NCBI RefSeq assembly: GCF_021272185.1
Contig: NZ_JAJSEC010000004.1
Location: 248,001-312,000, forward strand
DNA from: Roseivivax sp. GX 12232
Lineage (GTDB): Bacteria > Pseudomonadota > Alphaproteobacteria > Rhodobacterales > Rhodobacteraceae
Direction: 5' to 3'
Length of the DNA: 64,000 bases
The notes beneath the pieces were generated by a model. The model saw nothing but the letters and a program-made list of their open reading frames with translations, was not told the origin of the DNA and made no database searches. Positions 17,245-26,225 of the stretch are shown here, in pieces (the first letter of the stretch is position 1; every line of letters begins with the position of its first letter). The position numbers and the translations under genes are program-made.

Positions 17245-18192
17245 TCACTCCCGGGCCAGCAGCACCGCTTCGACCCGGCGGTTGAGCGCCCGTCCGTCCT
17301 CATCGAGGTTCGAGGCCCGGGGCGCGAGGAATCCCACGCCGCGCGCGCCGACCTGGCCCTCGGGCAGGCCGGCCGCGCGCAGATAGGCCGCCGCCGCCTC
17401 GGCGCGGCGCAGCGACAGCGCGCGGTTGGCCTCGAGCGAGCCCACCGCGTCGGTATGGCCGACGAAGAGCACCCGGCGGTCCGGCGCCTCGCGCAGGAAG
17501 GCGGCGATGGCCTCGAGCGAGGCCACCTCGCCGCCGTTCAGCTCCGCCGCACCGCTGCCGAAATCGAGATCCTCGAGCACCACGTGCCCCTCGGCCCGGA
17601 GCCGCGCCAGAAGGCCCTCGGGGTCGTCGGGCTCCGCGGCCCCGGCGCGGGGCGCGGGATCGGGCGCGCGGGTGGTCACGATGCCGCCCCGCGCCGCCTC
17701 GCCGCCCGCGCGGATCACCTGCAAAAAGCCCGCGCTGTCCGAGCGGCTGACGATCAGCGAGACCGCCCCGCCATCGGGCCCGATGCCCGAGAGAAAGCGG
17801 AAATCGGTGAGATCCACATACATCGCGGGCGCCGGCAGGACCCGCGTGGCGAAGCGGAAGTCGAAGCCGCCGCAGCGCGCCGCGGCGCAGTCCAGAAGCA
17901 CCTCGTAGCCCGCCTCTTCCAGCGCGGCGCGCAGGGGCGCGATCATCTGCGCCGGGGTCAGGCCGCCGCCGGGCAGCCGGTAGGCGCTGGCCTCGAAGGT
18001 GCCCTCGATCCGGCGCACCGGCAGCCCGCCCTCGGGCCGCCAAGGGCCGGTCGGCAGGGCATAGCCCGCGCCGGGTTCGCTGAGCTCCTCGGTCAGCTCC
18101 GCGCCGGCGGGCAGGGGCAGCTCCTGCGCGGCGGCGGGGGCGCCGAGAAGCGCCAGCGCGAGGCTAGCGCGCCTGAGAATGATAGGCCTCAT
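17245..18192 (-). CDS. OmpA family protein
   Basis: This is a 315-residue exported protein. A signal peptide (1-22, ending GAPAAAQ) is followed by an N-terminal region of about 170 residues with a CAAARC pair, then an OmpA-like peptidoglycan-binding domain (about 205-312). The domain shows LDFGSGAAEL, VGHTDAVGSLEANRALSLRRAEA (first part at about 247-262) and NRRVEAVL. The domain should bind diaminopimelate in the periplasm. Its first 29 nt overlap the 3' end of the upstream peroxidase-like gene, so it is probably co-transcribed. Confidence 0.88.
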   Translation of the reverse strand: MRPIILRRASLALALLGAPAAAQELPLPAGAELTEELSEPGAGYALPTGPWRPEGGLPVRRIEGTFEASAYRLPGGGLTPAQMIAPLRAALEEAGYEVLLDCAAARCGGFDFRFATRVLPAPAMYVDLTDFRFLSGIGPDGGAVSLIVSRSDSAGFLQVIRAGGEAARGGIVTTRAPDPAPRAGAAEPDDPEGLLARLRAEGHVVLEDLDFGSGAAELNGGEVASLEAIAAFLREAPDRRVLFVGHTDAVGSLEANRALSLRRAEAAAAYLRAAGLPEGQVGARGVGFLAPRASNLDEDGRALNRRVEAVLLARE

Positions 18193-18736
18193 TCGGGCGC
18201 ATGTCGGTCGCGCTGGCGACCCGGTTGGTCATGTTGAAGAACCCCGCGACGTTCACGATGTCCCAGATGTCGCGGTCCGAGAAACCGACCGAGCGGAGGG
18301 CCTCGCGGTCGGCCTCCACCACCTCGGCGGAGGTCTTGGTGACCTTTTCGGTGAAGGCCAGCATGGCGTGGTGGCGCGGCGAGAGATCGGCCACGCGCCA
18401 GTTCATCACCAGCATCTCGCCGAGCTGCGGATCCCCCGAGAGCGCGCGCACCGCGGCGCCATGGGCGGTCAGGCAGTAGAAACAGCGGTTCACGGCCGAA
18501 ACGCAGACCGCGATCATCTCGCGTTCGAGCTTCGACAGGCCCGAGTCCGCCAGCATCAGCTCGTTGTAAAGCGCGGTGAAGGCGTCGAGCTTGGCCACGT
18601 CGAAGGCATGGGCGCGCAGCACGTTCGGCACCATGCCGAGCTTTTCCTCGCAGATGTCGAAATAGCGCTGCGTGGCCTCGGGCAGCGGGTCCACCGGCGG
18701 CAGATCCAGCGCGGTCGGCAGGGGTCTTTCGGTCAC
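18164..18736 (-). CDS. Peroxidase-related (AhpD-like, carboxymuconolactone decarboxylase fold) protein
   Basis: This is a 190-residue protein of the AhpD-like superfamily. The redox CxxC with its following histidine is in NRCFYCLTAHG (about residues 92-102), within a helical domain, and the C-terminus FSDRDIWDIVNVAGFFNMTNRVA (conserved core about 155-170) is typical of the uncharacterised peroxidase-related subgroup. The start is GTG at 18736, preceded by GAGGAGGAG and overlapping the stop of the GNAT gene as GTGA. It probably acts against peroxides, but the substrate is unproved. Confidence 0.85.
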   Translation of the reverse strand: MTERPLPTALDLPPVDPLPEATQRYFDICEEKLGMVPNVLRAHAFDVAKLDAFTALYNELMLADSGLSKLEREMIAVCVSAVNRCFYCLTAHGAAVRALSGDPQLGEMLVMNWRVADLSPRHHAMLAFTEKVTKTSAEVVEADREALRSVGFSDRDIWDIVNVAGFFNMTNRVASATDMRPNEAYHSQAR

Positions 18737-19452
18737 GTCTCCTCCTCGGGATGCATGCGGTAGTGGTACTCTCCCACCTCCGTCATCCCAAGGGAAGCAT
18801 AGAGCGCATTGGCCGCGTGATTGGCGCGGGTGACGAGGATGGCGATCCGCTCGGCGCCCTCGGCGCGGGCCCATTTCGCCGCCGCCCGCATCATCCAGAG
18901 GCCCAGCCCGTTGCGGCGAAGCGCCGGGACCACCTCGACCGCATGGACCATGGCGGTGCCCTGCGAGACGGCGGCGAAGGCGCAGCCGGCGGGCTTGTCC
19001 TGGACGCGCCCGAAGATCGTCGTGGCCGGCCCCTCGGCCCGGGTCATGACCGCGAGCCGCGCCGGCCCGATGCCGCCCCGGGCCCAGATCTCGCGCATGA
19101 TCGCGAGGGGCTCGGGCACCGCGAAGGCGGTCACCGGCGGGATCGGACGGTCGTCGAGCGCGGCGATGGGCGCGCTCAGGATCACCACCGGGTCGACCAA
19201 GTGATAGCCGCGGTCGGCCAGCGCCATGTCGAGCCGCTCCTCGCCCGGCTTCAGCATGAAGAGCGGCCGCTGGCCCAGGCCGAACATGCCGGTCTCGGCC
19301 TCGCGGATATGGGCGTCCTGCCAGCCCGGCAGCGGGGTGGCCGCCGAGACCCGCTTGCCGCCGCCCGCGCCGTCGCGCAGCACGAAGCCCGGCACCTCGA
19401 AGCGTTGCGCCGGAGGCCAGGTGGCCTCGGCGATGTCGAACAGATCGCTCAC
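18733..19452 (-). CDS. GNAT family N-acetyltransferase
   Basis: This is a 239-residue cytosolic acetyltransferase. The C-terminal half carries the acetyl-CoA binding motif A (VVPALRRNGLGLWMMRAA, about 173-190) and motif B with ANHAANALYASLGM (about 209-222). The N-terminal half is divergent, so the acceptor cannot be named. Its start overlaps the CinA-like gene stop by 4 nt and its stop overlaps the peroxidase-like GTG, so four genes here form one coupled string. Confidence 0.85.
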   Translation of the reverse strand: MSDLFDIAEATWPPAQRFEVPGFVLRDGAGGGKRVSAATPLPGWQDAHIREAETGMFGLGQRPLFMLKPGEERLDMALADRGYHLVDPVVILSAPIAALDDRPIPPVTAFAVPEPLAIMREIWARGGIGPARLAVMTRAEGPATTIFGRVQDKPAGCAFAAVSQGTAMVHAVEVVPALRRNGLGLWMMRAAAKWARAEGAERIAILVTRANHAANALYASLGMTEVGEYHYRMHPEEET

Positions 19453-20171
19453 GCGGAAAAGGTCTCGGCCAGCCGCGTCATCGCCGCATCGACCCGCGCC
19501 CCGTCGGTGCCGCGCACCACCACATGGGCGCCGTAGATGCCGTTTTCGTGGAACGGGTAGGAGCCGAAATCGAGGTCCGAGAACTCGTCGGCCAGGGCGC
19601 GCAGGGGCTGGGCGATGTCGCCCTCGCCGCGCTCGACCCGGATCGACTGGGACAGGAGCGGCGCGCCGCCGGTCAGCCCGGGCAAGACGCTGGCCACCAT
19701 GGCCTGGAAGACCTGCGGCACCCCGGCCATGACGTGCACGTTGCCGAGGATGAAGCCCGGCGCAGCCGAGACCGGGTTCTCGATGAGGTGGGCGCCCTCG
19801 GGGATGCGGGCCATGCGCAGCCGCGCCTCGTTCAGCTCCTTGCCGGTGCGCTCGTAATGCGCGGCGAGGATGGCGCGGGCGTCGTCGCGGACGTCGATGG
19901 GCACGCCGAAGGCTTCCGCCACGCAGTCGGCGGTGATGTCGTCATGGGTCGGCCCGATCCCGCCCGAGGTCACCACCAGGTCGAAATCCGCCTTCAGCGA
20001 CCGCAGCGCCGCGACGATCGCCGCGCGGTTGTCCGAGACCACCCGCACTTCGGCGAGGTCGATGCCGCGCTTGGTGAACTCGCCGGCCAAGAAATGCATG
20101 TTCGCGTCGCGGGTCCGGCCCGAGAGGATCTCGTTGCCGATCACCAGCATGGCGGCACGGGGGTTGGGCAT
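19449..20171 (-). CDS. CinA-type molybdopterin-binding domain protein
   Basis: This is a 240-residue protein with the MoaB/Mog (MoCF) fold of CinA: AMLVIGNEILSGRTRDAN near the start (7-24), VVTSGGIGPTHDDIT (66-80) as the phosphate-binding loop, and the AGVPQVFQAM segment. It lacks the C-terminal nicotinamide-nucleotide amidase domain of full-length CinA, as is common in alphaproteobacteria. Proteins of this type are linked to NMN/ADP-ribose salvage or competence in other phyla, and the role here is uncertain. Confidence 0.85.
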   Translation of the reverse strand: MPNPRAAMLVIGNEILSGRTRDANMHFLAGEFTKRGIDLAEVRVVSDNRAAIVAALRSLKADFDLVVTSGGIGPTHDDITADCVAEAFGVPIDVRDDARAILAAHYERTGKELNEARLRMARIPEGAHLIENPVSAAPGFILGNVHVMAGVPQVFQAMVASVLPGLTGGAPLLSQSIRVERGEGDIAQPLRALADEFSDLDFGSYPFHENGIYGAHVVVRGTDGARVDAAMTRLAETFSA

Positions 20172-20219
20172 CGTCCTGCTCCTTGGCCTTGGCGTGTCCG
20201 ACAGCTATAGGCCCCCGCC

Positions 20220-20927
20220 ATGCGCTTTCAAACCCCTCTGGTCCGGGCGGAGCTGATCCGCCGCTACAAACGCTTCCTCGCCGACTGCCGGCTGCCTGAC
20301 GGGCGCGAGGTCACCGCGCATTGCGCCAACCCGGGCTCGATGATGGGGCTGGCGGAGCCCGGCACGGCGGTCTGGCTCGAGCCCAACGACGACCCGAAGA
20401 AGAAGCTCAAATGGAGCTGGAAGCTCGCCGAGACGGAGGCGGGCGGCTTTGTCGTGATCGACACCGGCATGGCCAACCGCGTGGTCCGCGAGGCGCTGGA
20501 GGCCGGCTCGGTGCCGGGGCTCGCGCCCTATGGCCAGGTGCGGCCCGAGCAGAAATACGGCACCGGCAGCCGGATCGATTTCCTCCTGCAGGAGGCGGGC
20601 CTGCCCGATCTCTACCTCGAGGTGAAATCGGTGACCCTGTCGCGCAGCGCCGGGCTGGCCGAGTTTCCCGACAGCGTGACGGCGCGCGGCGCCAAGCACC
20701 TGGCCGAACTGTCGCACGTGGCGCAGTCCGGGGCGCGGGCGATGATGCTCTATCTCGTCAGCCGCGACGACGCCCGGCGCGTGAGCCTCGCGGGCGACAT
20801 CGACCCGGCCTATCTGGCGGCCTTCGAGGCGGCCCGCGATTCGGGGGTCGAGGCCCTGGCACTGGGCTGCGAGATCACCCCCGAGGGCGTCTTTCCGGGC
20901 GCGCCTCTGCCCTTCGAGGCCCCCTGA
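20220..20927 (+). CDS. sfsA: SfsA family nuclease-like protein
   Basis: This is a 235-residue SfsA protein: RRYKRFLADC (14-23), HCANPGSM (38-45) in the N-terminal OB-like part, and the C-terminal PD-(D/E)XK-like domain with GSRIDFLL and YLEVKSVTL. SfsA was first named for sugar fermentation stimulation and is now regarded as a nucleic-acid binding or nuclease-like protein. It is divergent from the CinA-like gene over 48 bp. Confidence 0.93.
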   Translation: MRFQTPLVRAELIRRYKRFLADCRLPDGREVTAHCANPGSMMGLAEPGTAVWLEPNDDPKKKLKWSWKLAETEAGGFVVIDTGMANRVVREALEAGSVPGLAPYGQVRPEQKYGTGSRIDFLLQEAGLPDLYLEVKSVTLSRSAGLAEFPDSVTARGAKHLAELSHVAQSGARAMMLYLVSRDDARRVSLAGDIDPAYLAAFEAARDSGVEALALGCEITPEGVFPGAPLPFEAP

Positions 20928-21074
20928 AAGCGGCCCAAGGCGCGGATTGTCGGGCCCCGGCCTCTCCGCATCGCAGCAATCGGGTGGCAAACCGGGACCA
21001 AGGGGGCTAAATATGTTGTCAATAGCCTATCTGAGCCACGGCTCGCCACATTCACACCGAACCGGAGCAACGGC

Positions 21075-21887
21075 TTGAACAAAGTGCCCCGAGGACGTCT
21101 GACACGAGACGGCATCCGCATCTACGAACCCGGCGATTTCGCCGGAATGCACGCGGCTGGCCGCCTGGCGGCGCAGCTTCTCGACGAGGTCGCCGAGCTG
21201 GTGAAACCCGGCCAGACGACCGCGGCGCTGGACGACTACATCCGCGCCCGCATCGAGGAGGAAGGCGCCACCTCCGCCACGATCGGCTACAAGGGTTACC
21301 AGCACGCCACCTGCATCAGCGTGAACCATGTGGTCTGCCACGGCATTCCCGGCGACAAGAAGCTGAAGGACGGCGACATCCTGAACATCGACGTCACGGT
21401 GATCGTCGACGGATGGTATGGCGACACCAGCCGCATGTATGTGGCAGGCCGCCTGCCGCGGAAGGCCGAGCGGCTGATCCAGGTCACCTATGACGCCCTG
21501 ATGATGGGCATCGAGTCGGTGAAGCCCGGCAATACCTTCGGCGACATCGGCCATGCCATCCAGCAATACGTGGAAAGCCAGCGCATGTCCGTCGTGCGCG
21601 ACTTCTGCGGCCACGGGCTGGGGCGGGTCTTCCACGCGCCGCCGAACGTGCTGCACTACGGCCGCGCCGGGACCGGGCCGGTCCTCGAGGAAGGCATGTT
21701 CTTCACCATCGAGCCGATGGTGAACCTCGGCCGCCACGAGACCAAGGTCCTGGCCGACGACTGGACCGCGGTGACCCGCGACAAGTCGCTGTCGGCGCAG
21801 TTCGAACATTCGGTCGGCGTGACCGCCGAGGGTGTCGAGATCTTCACCAATTCGCCCGCGGGCCGGTTCCACCCCACCTATGGGTGA
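21075..21887 (+). CDS. map: Type I methionine aminopeptidase
   Basis: Map removes the initiator methionine from nascent proteins. The 270-residue protein has the five metal ligands in order: Asp106 (NIDVT), Asp117 (GDTSR), His180 (CGHGLGR), Glu213 (TIEPM) and Glu244 (QFEHS). The start is TTG at 21075 with GGAG 7 nt upstream; a GTG nine bases further in is the alternative. The stop overlaps the next gene by 8 nt, so the exporter that follows is co-expressed. Confidence 0.96.
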   Translation: MNKVPRGRLTRDGIRIYEPGDFAGMHAAGRLAAQLLDEVAELVKPGQTTAALDDYIRARIEEEGATSATIGYKGYQHATCISVNHVVCHGIPGDKKLKDGDILNIDVTVIVDGWYGDTSRMYVAGRLPRKAERLIQVTYDALMMGIESVKPGNTFGDIGHAIQQYVESQRMSVVRDFCGHGLGRVFHAPPNVLHYGRAGTGPVLEEGMFFTIEPMVNLGRHETKVLADDWTAVTRDKSLSAQFEHSVGVTAEGVEIFTNSPAGRFHPTYG

Positions 21888-23052
21888 CGCCGCCGCGCGG
21901 CGGGTGATCGCCGTGCTCTCCGCGTCGAACTTCGTGATCGGCATGGCCGCCTTCGTGGTGATCGGCCTGCTCGACCCGCTGGCGGGCTCTCTGGGCCTGT
22001 CGCGCGGCGGCGCGGGCTGGGTGATGACGGTCTACGCCATCTCCTATGCGCTGATGTCGCCGATTCTGGTGTCGCTGACCGGCCGCTTCGGGCGCCGCAA
22101 GGTGCTGGCGCTGGGCATGGCGCTTGTCGGCATCGGCATGGGGCTCGGCGCCCTGGCCGAGAGCCTGCCGCTCCTGCTCGCGGCGCGGACGCTGGCGGCG
22201 GCGGGCGCGGGCATGTTCACCCCGGTCTCCGTCGCCGTGGCCGCGGCGCTTTCGTCGGAGCGCAACCGCGGCGTGGTGCTCGCCGCCGTGGTCTTCGGGC
22301 TGACGCTGGCGCAGGTCGCGGGCGTGCCGCTGGGGAGCTTCATCGCCTATACCTACGGCTGGCGGGCCGCCTTCGCGCTGGTCTCGGCACTGGCGCTGGT
22401 CGGGCTGGTGCTGGTCTGGTTCGGCGTGCCCCGGGGCCTGCGGCTGACGCCGGTGTCGCTGCGCGATCTCGCGCGGGTCATGCGCGACGGCGTGGCCATG
22501 GGGGCGGTGCTTTACACCGCGTCCTTCCTGGGAGCGATCTTCGTCCTCTACACCTATGTCGCGCCGCTTCTGACCGAGACCATGGGCTTCGGCCGGGACG
22601 AGATCACCCTGACGCTGGTGATCTTCGGCGTGGGCGCGGTCCTGGGCAACATGCTGGGCGGCTGGATGGCCGACAACCTGGGCTTCCTGCGCACGCTCCT
22701 GCTGCTGGTCGGCGGGCAGATCGTGACCATGCCGCTGTTTGCCGGGCTGCCCTATCCCGAATGGGCGCTTTTCGCGCTGGTCTTCCTGTGGTCGGTGCTG
22801 GGCTGGTCCTTCATGGCGGCGCAGCAGATCCGTCTGCTGGGCCTCGCCCCTGAGGAAGCCAGCGTGATCCTCGCGCTGAACGCGGCGGCGATCTACGTGG
22901 GCACGGCGGGCGGCTCGGCGCTGGGCGGGCTGGTGCTCGAGGCGGCGGGGCTGACCGCGCTGGGCCTCGGCGCGGGCGTCGCGGCGCTCTGGGCGCTGAC
23001 GCATCTGCTCTGGTCGCATCGCGCGGCGAAGCAGGCGGGGCGCGAGGGGTAG
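21880..23052 (+). CDS. MFS transporter (arabinose-efflux/DHA1-like)
   Basis: This is a 390-residue major facilitator with twelve predicted membrane helices. The loop 2-3 signature is LTGRFGRRKVLALG (about residues 66-79), and there is a long central loop near residue 190-205. It is most like AraJ-type or multidrug (DHA1) exporters, and substrate cannot be deduced. The ATG at 21880 lies inside the end of map (8-nt overlap), which decides the start over an upstream in-frame codon. Confidence 0.9.
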   Translation: MGDAAARRVIAVLSASNFVIGMAAFVVIGLLDPLAGSLGLSRGGAGWVMTVYAISYALMSPILVSLTGRFGRRKVLALGMALVGIGMGLGALAESLPLLLAARTLAAAGAGMFTPVSVAVAAALSSERNRGVVLAAVVFGLTLAQVAGVPLGSFIAYTYGWRAAFALVSALALVGLVLVWFGVPRGLRLTPVSLRDLARVMRDGVAMGAVLYTASFLGAIFVLYTYVAPLLTETMGFGRDEITLTLVIFGVGAVLGNMLGGWMADNLGFLRTLLLLVGGQIVTMPLFAGLPYPEWALFALVFLWSVLGWSFMAAQQIRLLGLAPEEASVILALNAAAIYVGTAGGSALGGLVLEAAGLTALGLGAGVAALWALTHLLWSHRAAKQAGREG

Positions 23053-23185
23053 GCGGGCGGCGTTGGTCGAGCTGCGCTGACAGGGCGTGGGCGTCTGCGC
23101 GAGGGCCGCGACGGTGCGGTGAGGGCCGGGACGCATCCCGCCCGCCAAAACGCCCTCCGCAAGGCCCTAGGCCATCACCCCAAGC

Positions 23186-23743
23186 CTAAACCGCATCCAG
23201 CAGCGTCACATGGCTGTCGCCATAGCGCCGGCTCTCGCGCGCCACGAAGCCCTCGGGCGGCGCCTGCGCGGCGCTTTCCTCCCAGACCACCAGCGCGCCC
23301 GGCGCGATCCAGCCCTGGGCGCGCGCCGCGCTCAGCGCCCGGGCGCCCAGCCCCTTGCCGTAGGGCGGATCGAGGAACACCAGGCTGGCCGCCGCCTCGG
23401 CCGCGGGCAGCCGCGTCGCGTCGCAGCCCATGACCCGGGCCGCCTCGGCGCAGCCCAGGAGCTTGATGTTCTTGCGCAGAAGCCCCAGCGCCTTGCGGCC
23501 GTCGTCGACGAAGGTGACCCGCGCCGCGCCGCGCGACAGCGCCTCGAGCCCCAGCGCCCCGGTGCCCGCGAAGAGGTCCAGCACCTCGGCGCCCTCGAAG
23601 GGATCGCCGAAACGCCCGCCCGCCAGCATGTTGAAGAGGCTCTCGCGCACCCGGTCGGTGGTCGGGCGCAGATGCGCGCCCGGGTCGCCCTTGCCGACCG
23701 AGGTCAGCGCCCGCCCGCGATATGCCCCCGCGATGATCCTCAC
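23186..23743 (-). CDS. rsmD: 16S rRNA (guanine(966)-N(2))-methyltransferase RsmD
   Basis: RsmD methylates G966 of 16S rRNA in the 30S subunit. The 185-residue protein starts MRIIAGAYRGR, has the family RPTTDRVRESLFN (27-39), SAM-binding DLFAGTGALG (56-65) and the catalytic DPPY (125-128). It overlaps the 3' end of the FAD reductase gene by 4 nt (ATGA), so the two are coupled. It converges with the MFS gene over a 133-bp spacer with no clear terminator. Confidence 0.95.
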   Translation of the reverse strand: MRIIAGAYRGRALTSVGKGDPGAHLRPTTDRVRESLFNMLAGGRFGDPFEGAEVLDLFAGTGALGLEALSRGAARVTFVDDGRKALGLLRKNIKLLGCAEAARVMGCDATRLPAAEAAASLVFLDPPYGKGLGARALSAARAQGWIAPGALVVWEESAAQAPPEGFVARESRRYGDSHVTLLDAV

Positions 23744-24954
23744 GCTTTCAGAAGCGCCTTGAGGTCGGTCTCGGGGTCTGCCACCGCCTCGGGGGCGGGG
23801 CTCTTGCCGCTTTCGATCAGCCGCTTGGCCACCATGTAGGCGCGGGCGTCGTTCATCGCGTCGACCGCGATCAGCCGCTCGCCGGCGTAATACCAGAAGG
23901 ACCGTGCGCCCTCGGAGCCCGGCCGGGTGACCACCCGGTCATGCCCGGTCGACAGCCCGGCGATCTGCAGCTTGCAGTCGAACTGATCGGACCAGAACCA
24001 GGGCTTGGCTTCATAGGGGCGCAGGCTCTCGCCCGCGATGTTGTCGGCCACGCATTCGGCCTGGTCGATGGCGTTGCCGACGCTCTCGAGCCGGATCCGG
24101 GTGCCGCCATGCGGGAAGGAGGCGCAGTCGCCCGCCGCCCAGATCGCCGCGTCCGAGCTGCGCCCGTGCTCGTCGGTACGGATGCCGTTGTCGAGAACCA
24201 GGCCCGCGCTTTCAGCCAGCCGGGTGTCGGGCGTGATGCCGACGCCGACGATGACGAAATCGACCGGGATCTCGCGCCCGTCGGAGAGCCGCGCGCCGCT
24301 GACATGGCCGTCGGTGCCGATCAGCTCGGTCAGCCCGGTGCCCTCGCGCAGCTCGACCCCGTGGGCGCGGTGCAGCTCGCGGAAATACTCCGAGGTCTCG
24401 GGCGCCGCGACGCGGGCGAGGATGCGCTCGGCCATCTCGACCAGCGTGACCTTCAGCCCGCGCTTGGCCGCCACCGCCGCCGCCTCGAGCCCGATGTAGC
24501 CGCCGCCGACGATCAGCACCCGCGCCCCTTCGGTGAAGCGCGGCGCCATGGCGTCGACATCGGCCACGGTGCGCACGGTCAGCACGCCCTCGAGCGCGCC
24601 GCCGATCGCCTCGGGCAGGCGGCGCGGCATGGAGCCCGTCGCCAGCACCAGCTCGTCATACCCCAGCGTCTCGTCGCCCAGCGAGATCTCGCGCCGCTCC
24701 GGGTCGATGGCGGTCACCTCGGCGCCGAGCCGCAGGGTGATGTCGTTCTCGGCGTAGAAGCTCTCGGGCCGCAGGTAGAGCCGCTCGAGCGGCATCTCGC
24801 CCAAAAGATAGGCCTTGGAGAGCGGCGGCCGCTGGTAGGGCGGCACGCTTTCCTCGCCGATCAGCGTGATCTTCCCTTCGAAGCCGGACTTCCTGAGCCG
24901 GGCCACGCAGGCCGCCCCGGCCTGGCCTGCTCCGATCACGACGACATGGCGCAT
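23740..24954 (-). CDS. FAD-dependent NAD(P)H:ferredoxin reductase-like oxidoreductase
   Basis: This is a 404-residue flavoprotein with the putidaredoxin/rubredoxin reductase architecture: FAD dinucleotide fold GAGQAGAACVARL (8-20), YQRPPLSKAYL, ATGSMPRRLP, NAD(P) fold VGGGYIGLEAAAVAAKRG (starting about 153), the FAD-binding WAAGDCA, and a reductase C-terminal domain (about 325-400). The start at 24954 is the natural ATG; the longer open frame upstream crosses the intergenic region. It is divergent from a peroxiredoxin gene over 90 bp. A redox partnership is possible but not shown. Confidence 0.9.
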   Translation of the reverse strand: MRHVVVIGAGQAGAACVARLRKSGFEGKITLIGEESVPPYQRPPLSKAYLLGEMPLERLYLRPESFYAENDITLRLGAEVTAIDPERREISLGDETLGYDELVLATGSMPRRLPEAIGGALEGVLTVRTVADVDAMAPRFTEGARVLIVGGGYIGLEAAAVAAKRGLKVTLVEMAERILARVAAPETSEYFRELHRAHGVELREGTGLTELIGTDGHVSGARLSDGREIPVDFVIVGVGITPDTRLAESAGLVLDNGIRTDEHGRSSDAAIWAAGDCASFPHGGTRIRLESVGNAIDQAECVADNIAGESLRPYEAKPWFWSDQFDCKLQIAGLSTGHDRVVTRPGSEGARSFWYYAGERLIAVDAMNDARAYMVAKRLIESGKSPAPEAVADPETDLKALLKA

Positions 24955-25044
24955 CTGGCGTGTCCCCCCTTCGGGATTGGTTTTCCTTTTCGGCCCAGCC
25001 CTATATCTGCTGAGCGGCGAAACGGAAAGGTTAAGGAGGGTGTC

Positions 25045-25533
<489 letters not shown>

Positions 25534-25544
25534 GCGCCTCGGCT

Positions 25545-25614
25545 CCGGGGGCGGGGCGCTTCGGCGCCGTCCCCGGGGGCCGTCACATTGCGGAGGGGGC
25601 TTGCCCAGGCCCCC
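25545..25614 (+). terminator. Hairpin pair after the peroxiredoxin gene
   Basis: The first hairpin (25545-25576) has a GGCGC-TTCG-GCGCC core with flanking CCGGGG/CCCCGG arms. The second (25595-25614) is GGGGGC-N8-GCCCCC, followed after 10 nt by GGTTTT. This could terminate the peroxiredoxin transcript, but the T-tract is short. Confidence 0.4.
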
Positions 25615-25637
25615 GCCTTGCGGTTTTACCCCCGCCC

Positions 25638-26147
25638 ATGATCCGGCGCAGCCATGATACCGGGGAGACCCGCTCCGAGGCCCTCTATTCCCCCTGCGAG
25701 CGCTACCGCTACGGGCTCGCCCGGCGCTGGTCCGAGGCGCCGCCGGTGCTTTTCGTGATGCTCAACCCCTCGACCGCGACCGAGCTGCGCAACGATCCCA
25801 CGATCCAGCGCTGCGAGACCCGTGCGCGCGCCATGGGCGCGGGCGGCGTGCGGATCGCCAATCTCTTCGCCTTCCGCGCCACCCGGCCCGCCGATCTGAA
25901 GGCCGCCGAGGATCCTGTCGGCCCCGAGAACGACGCGCTGCTGGCCGATTGGGCACAGGCTTCCTCGATGACCGTGGCCGCCTGGGGCGTGCATGGCGCG
26001 CATCTGAACCGCGCCGAGGCGGTCCGCGCGCGGCTCGGCGCGCTCTGGCACCTGGGGCTGACCAAGGCCGGGCACCCGCGCCATCCGCTTTACGTGCCTT
26101 ACACGGTGACGCCCCGGCGCTGGCTGCCCGCGGAAAGCACTCCTTAA
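25638..26147 (+). CDS. DUF1643 domain-containing protein
   Basis: This is a 169-residue cytosolic protein of DUF1643. The matching stretch is LFVMLNPSTATELRNDPTI (first part at 38-50), then RAMGAGGVRIANLFAFRAT and the C-terminal GHPRHPLYVP. The family is widespread, sometimes on phage or plasmid, and has no assigned activity. It lies 104 bp after the peroxiredoxin gene and 78 bp before the RTX-repeat gene. Confidence 0.88.
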   Translation: MIRRSHDTGETRSEALYSPCERYRYGLARRWSEAPPVLFVMLNPSTATELRNDPTIQRCETRARAMGAGGVRIANLFAFRATRPADLKAAEDPVGPENDALLADWAQASSMTVAAWGVHGAHLNRAEAVRARLGALWHLGLTKAGHPRHPLYVPYTVTPRRWLPAESTP

Positions 26148-26225
26148 CCATAAGATACGGGAAGCTTTGGCGATTTCGCCGCGCGGGTCCATGATCTGCG
26201 CGGTTGCTGACGGGAGTCCCGCATC

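Noticed and set aside
26145-26156. CtrA half-site TTAACCAT before the RTX gene
   Set aside because: Only one half-site is present, it overlaps the DUF1643 stop codon, and no second TTAA occurs at the required spacing.
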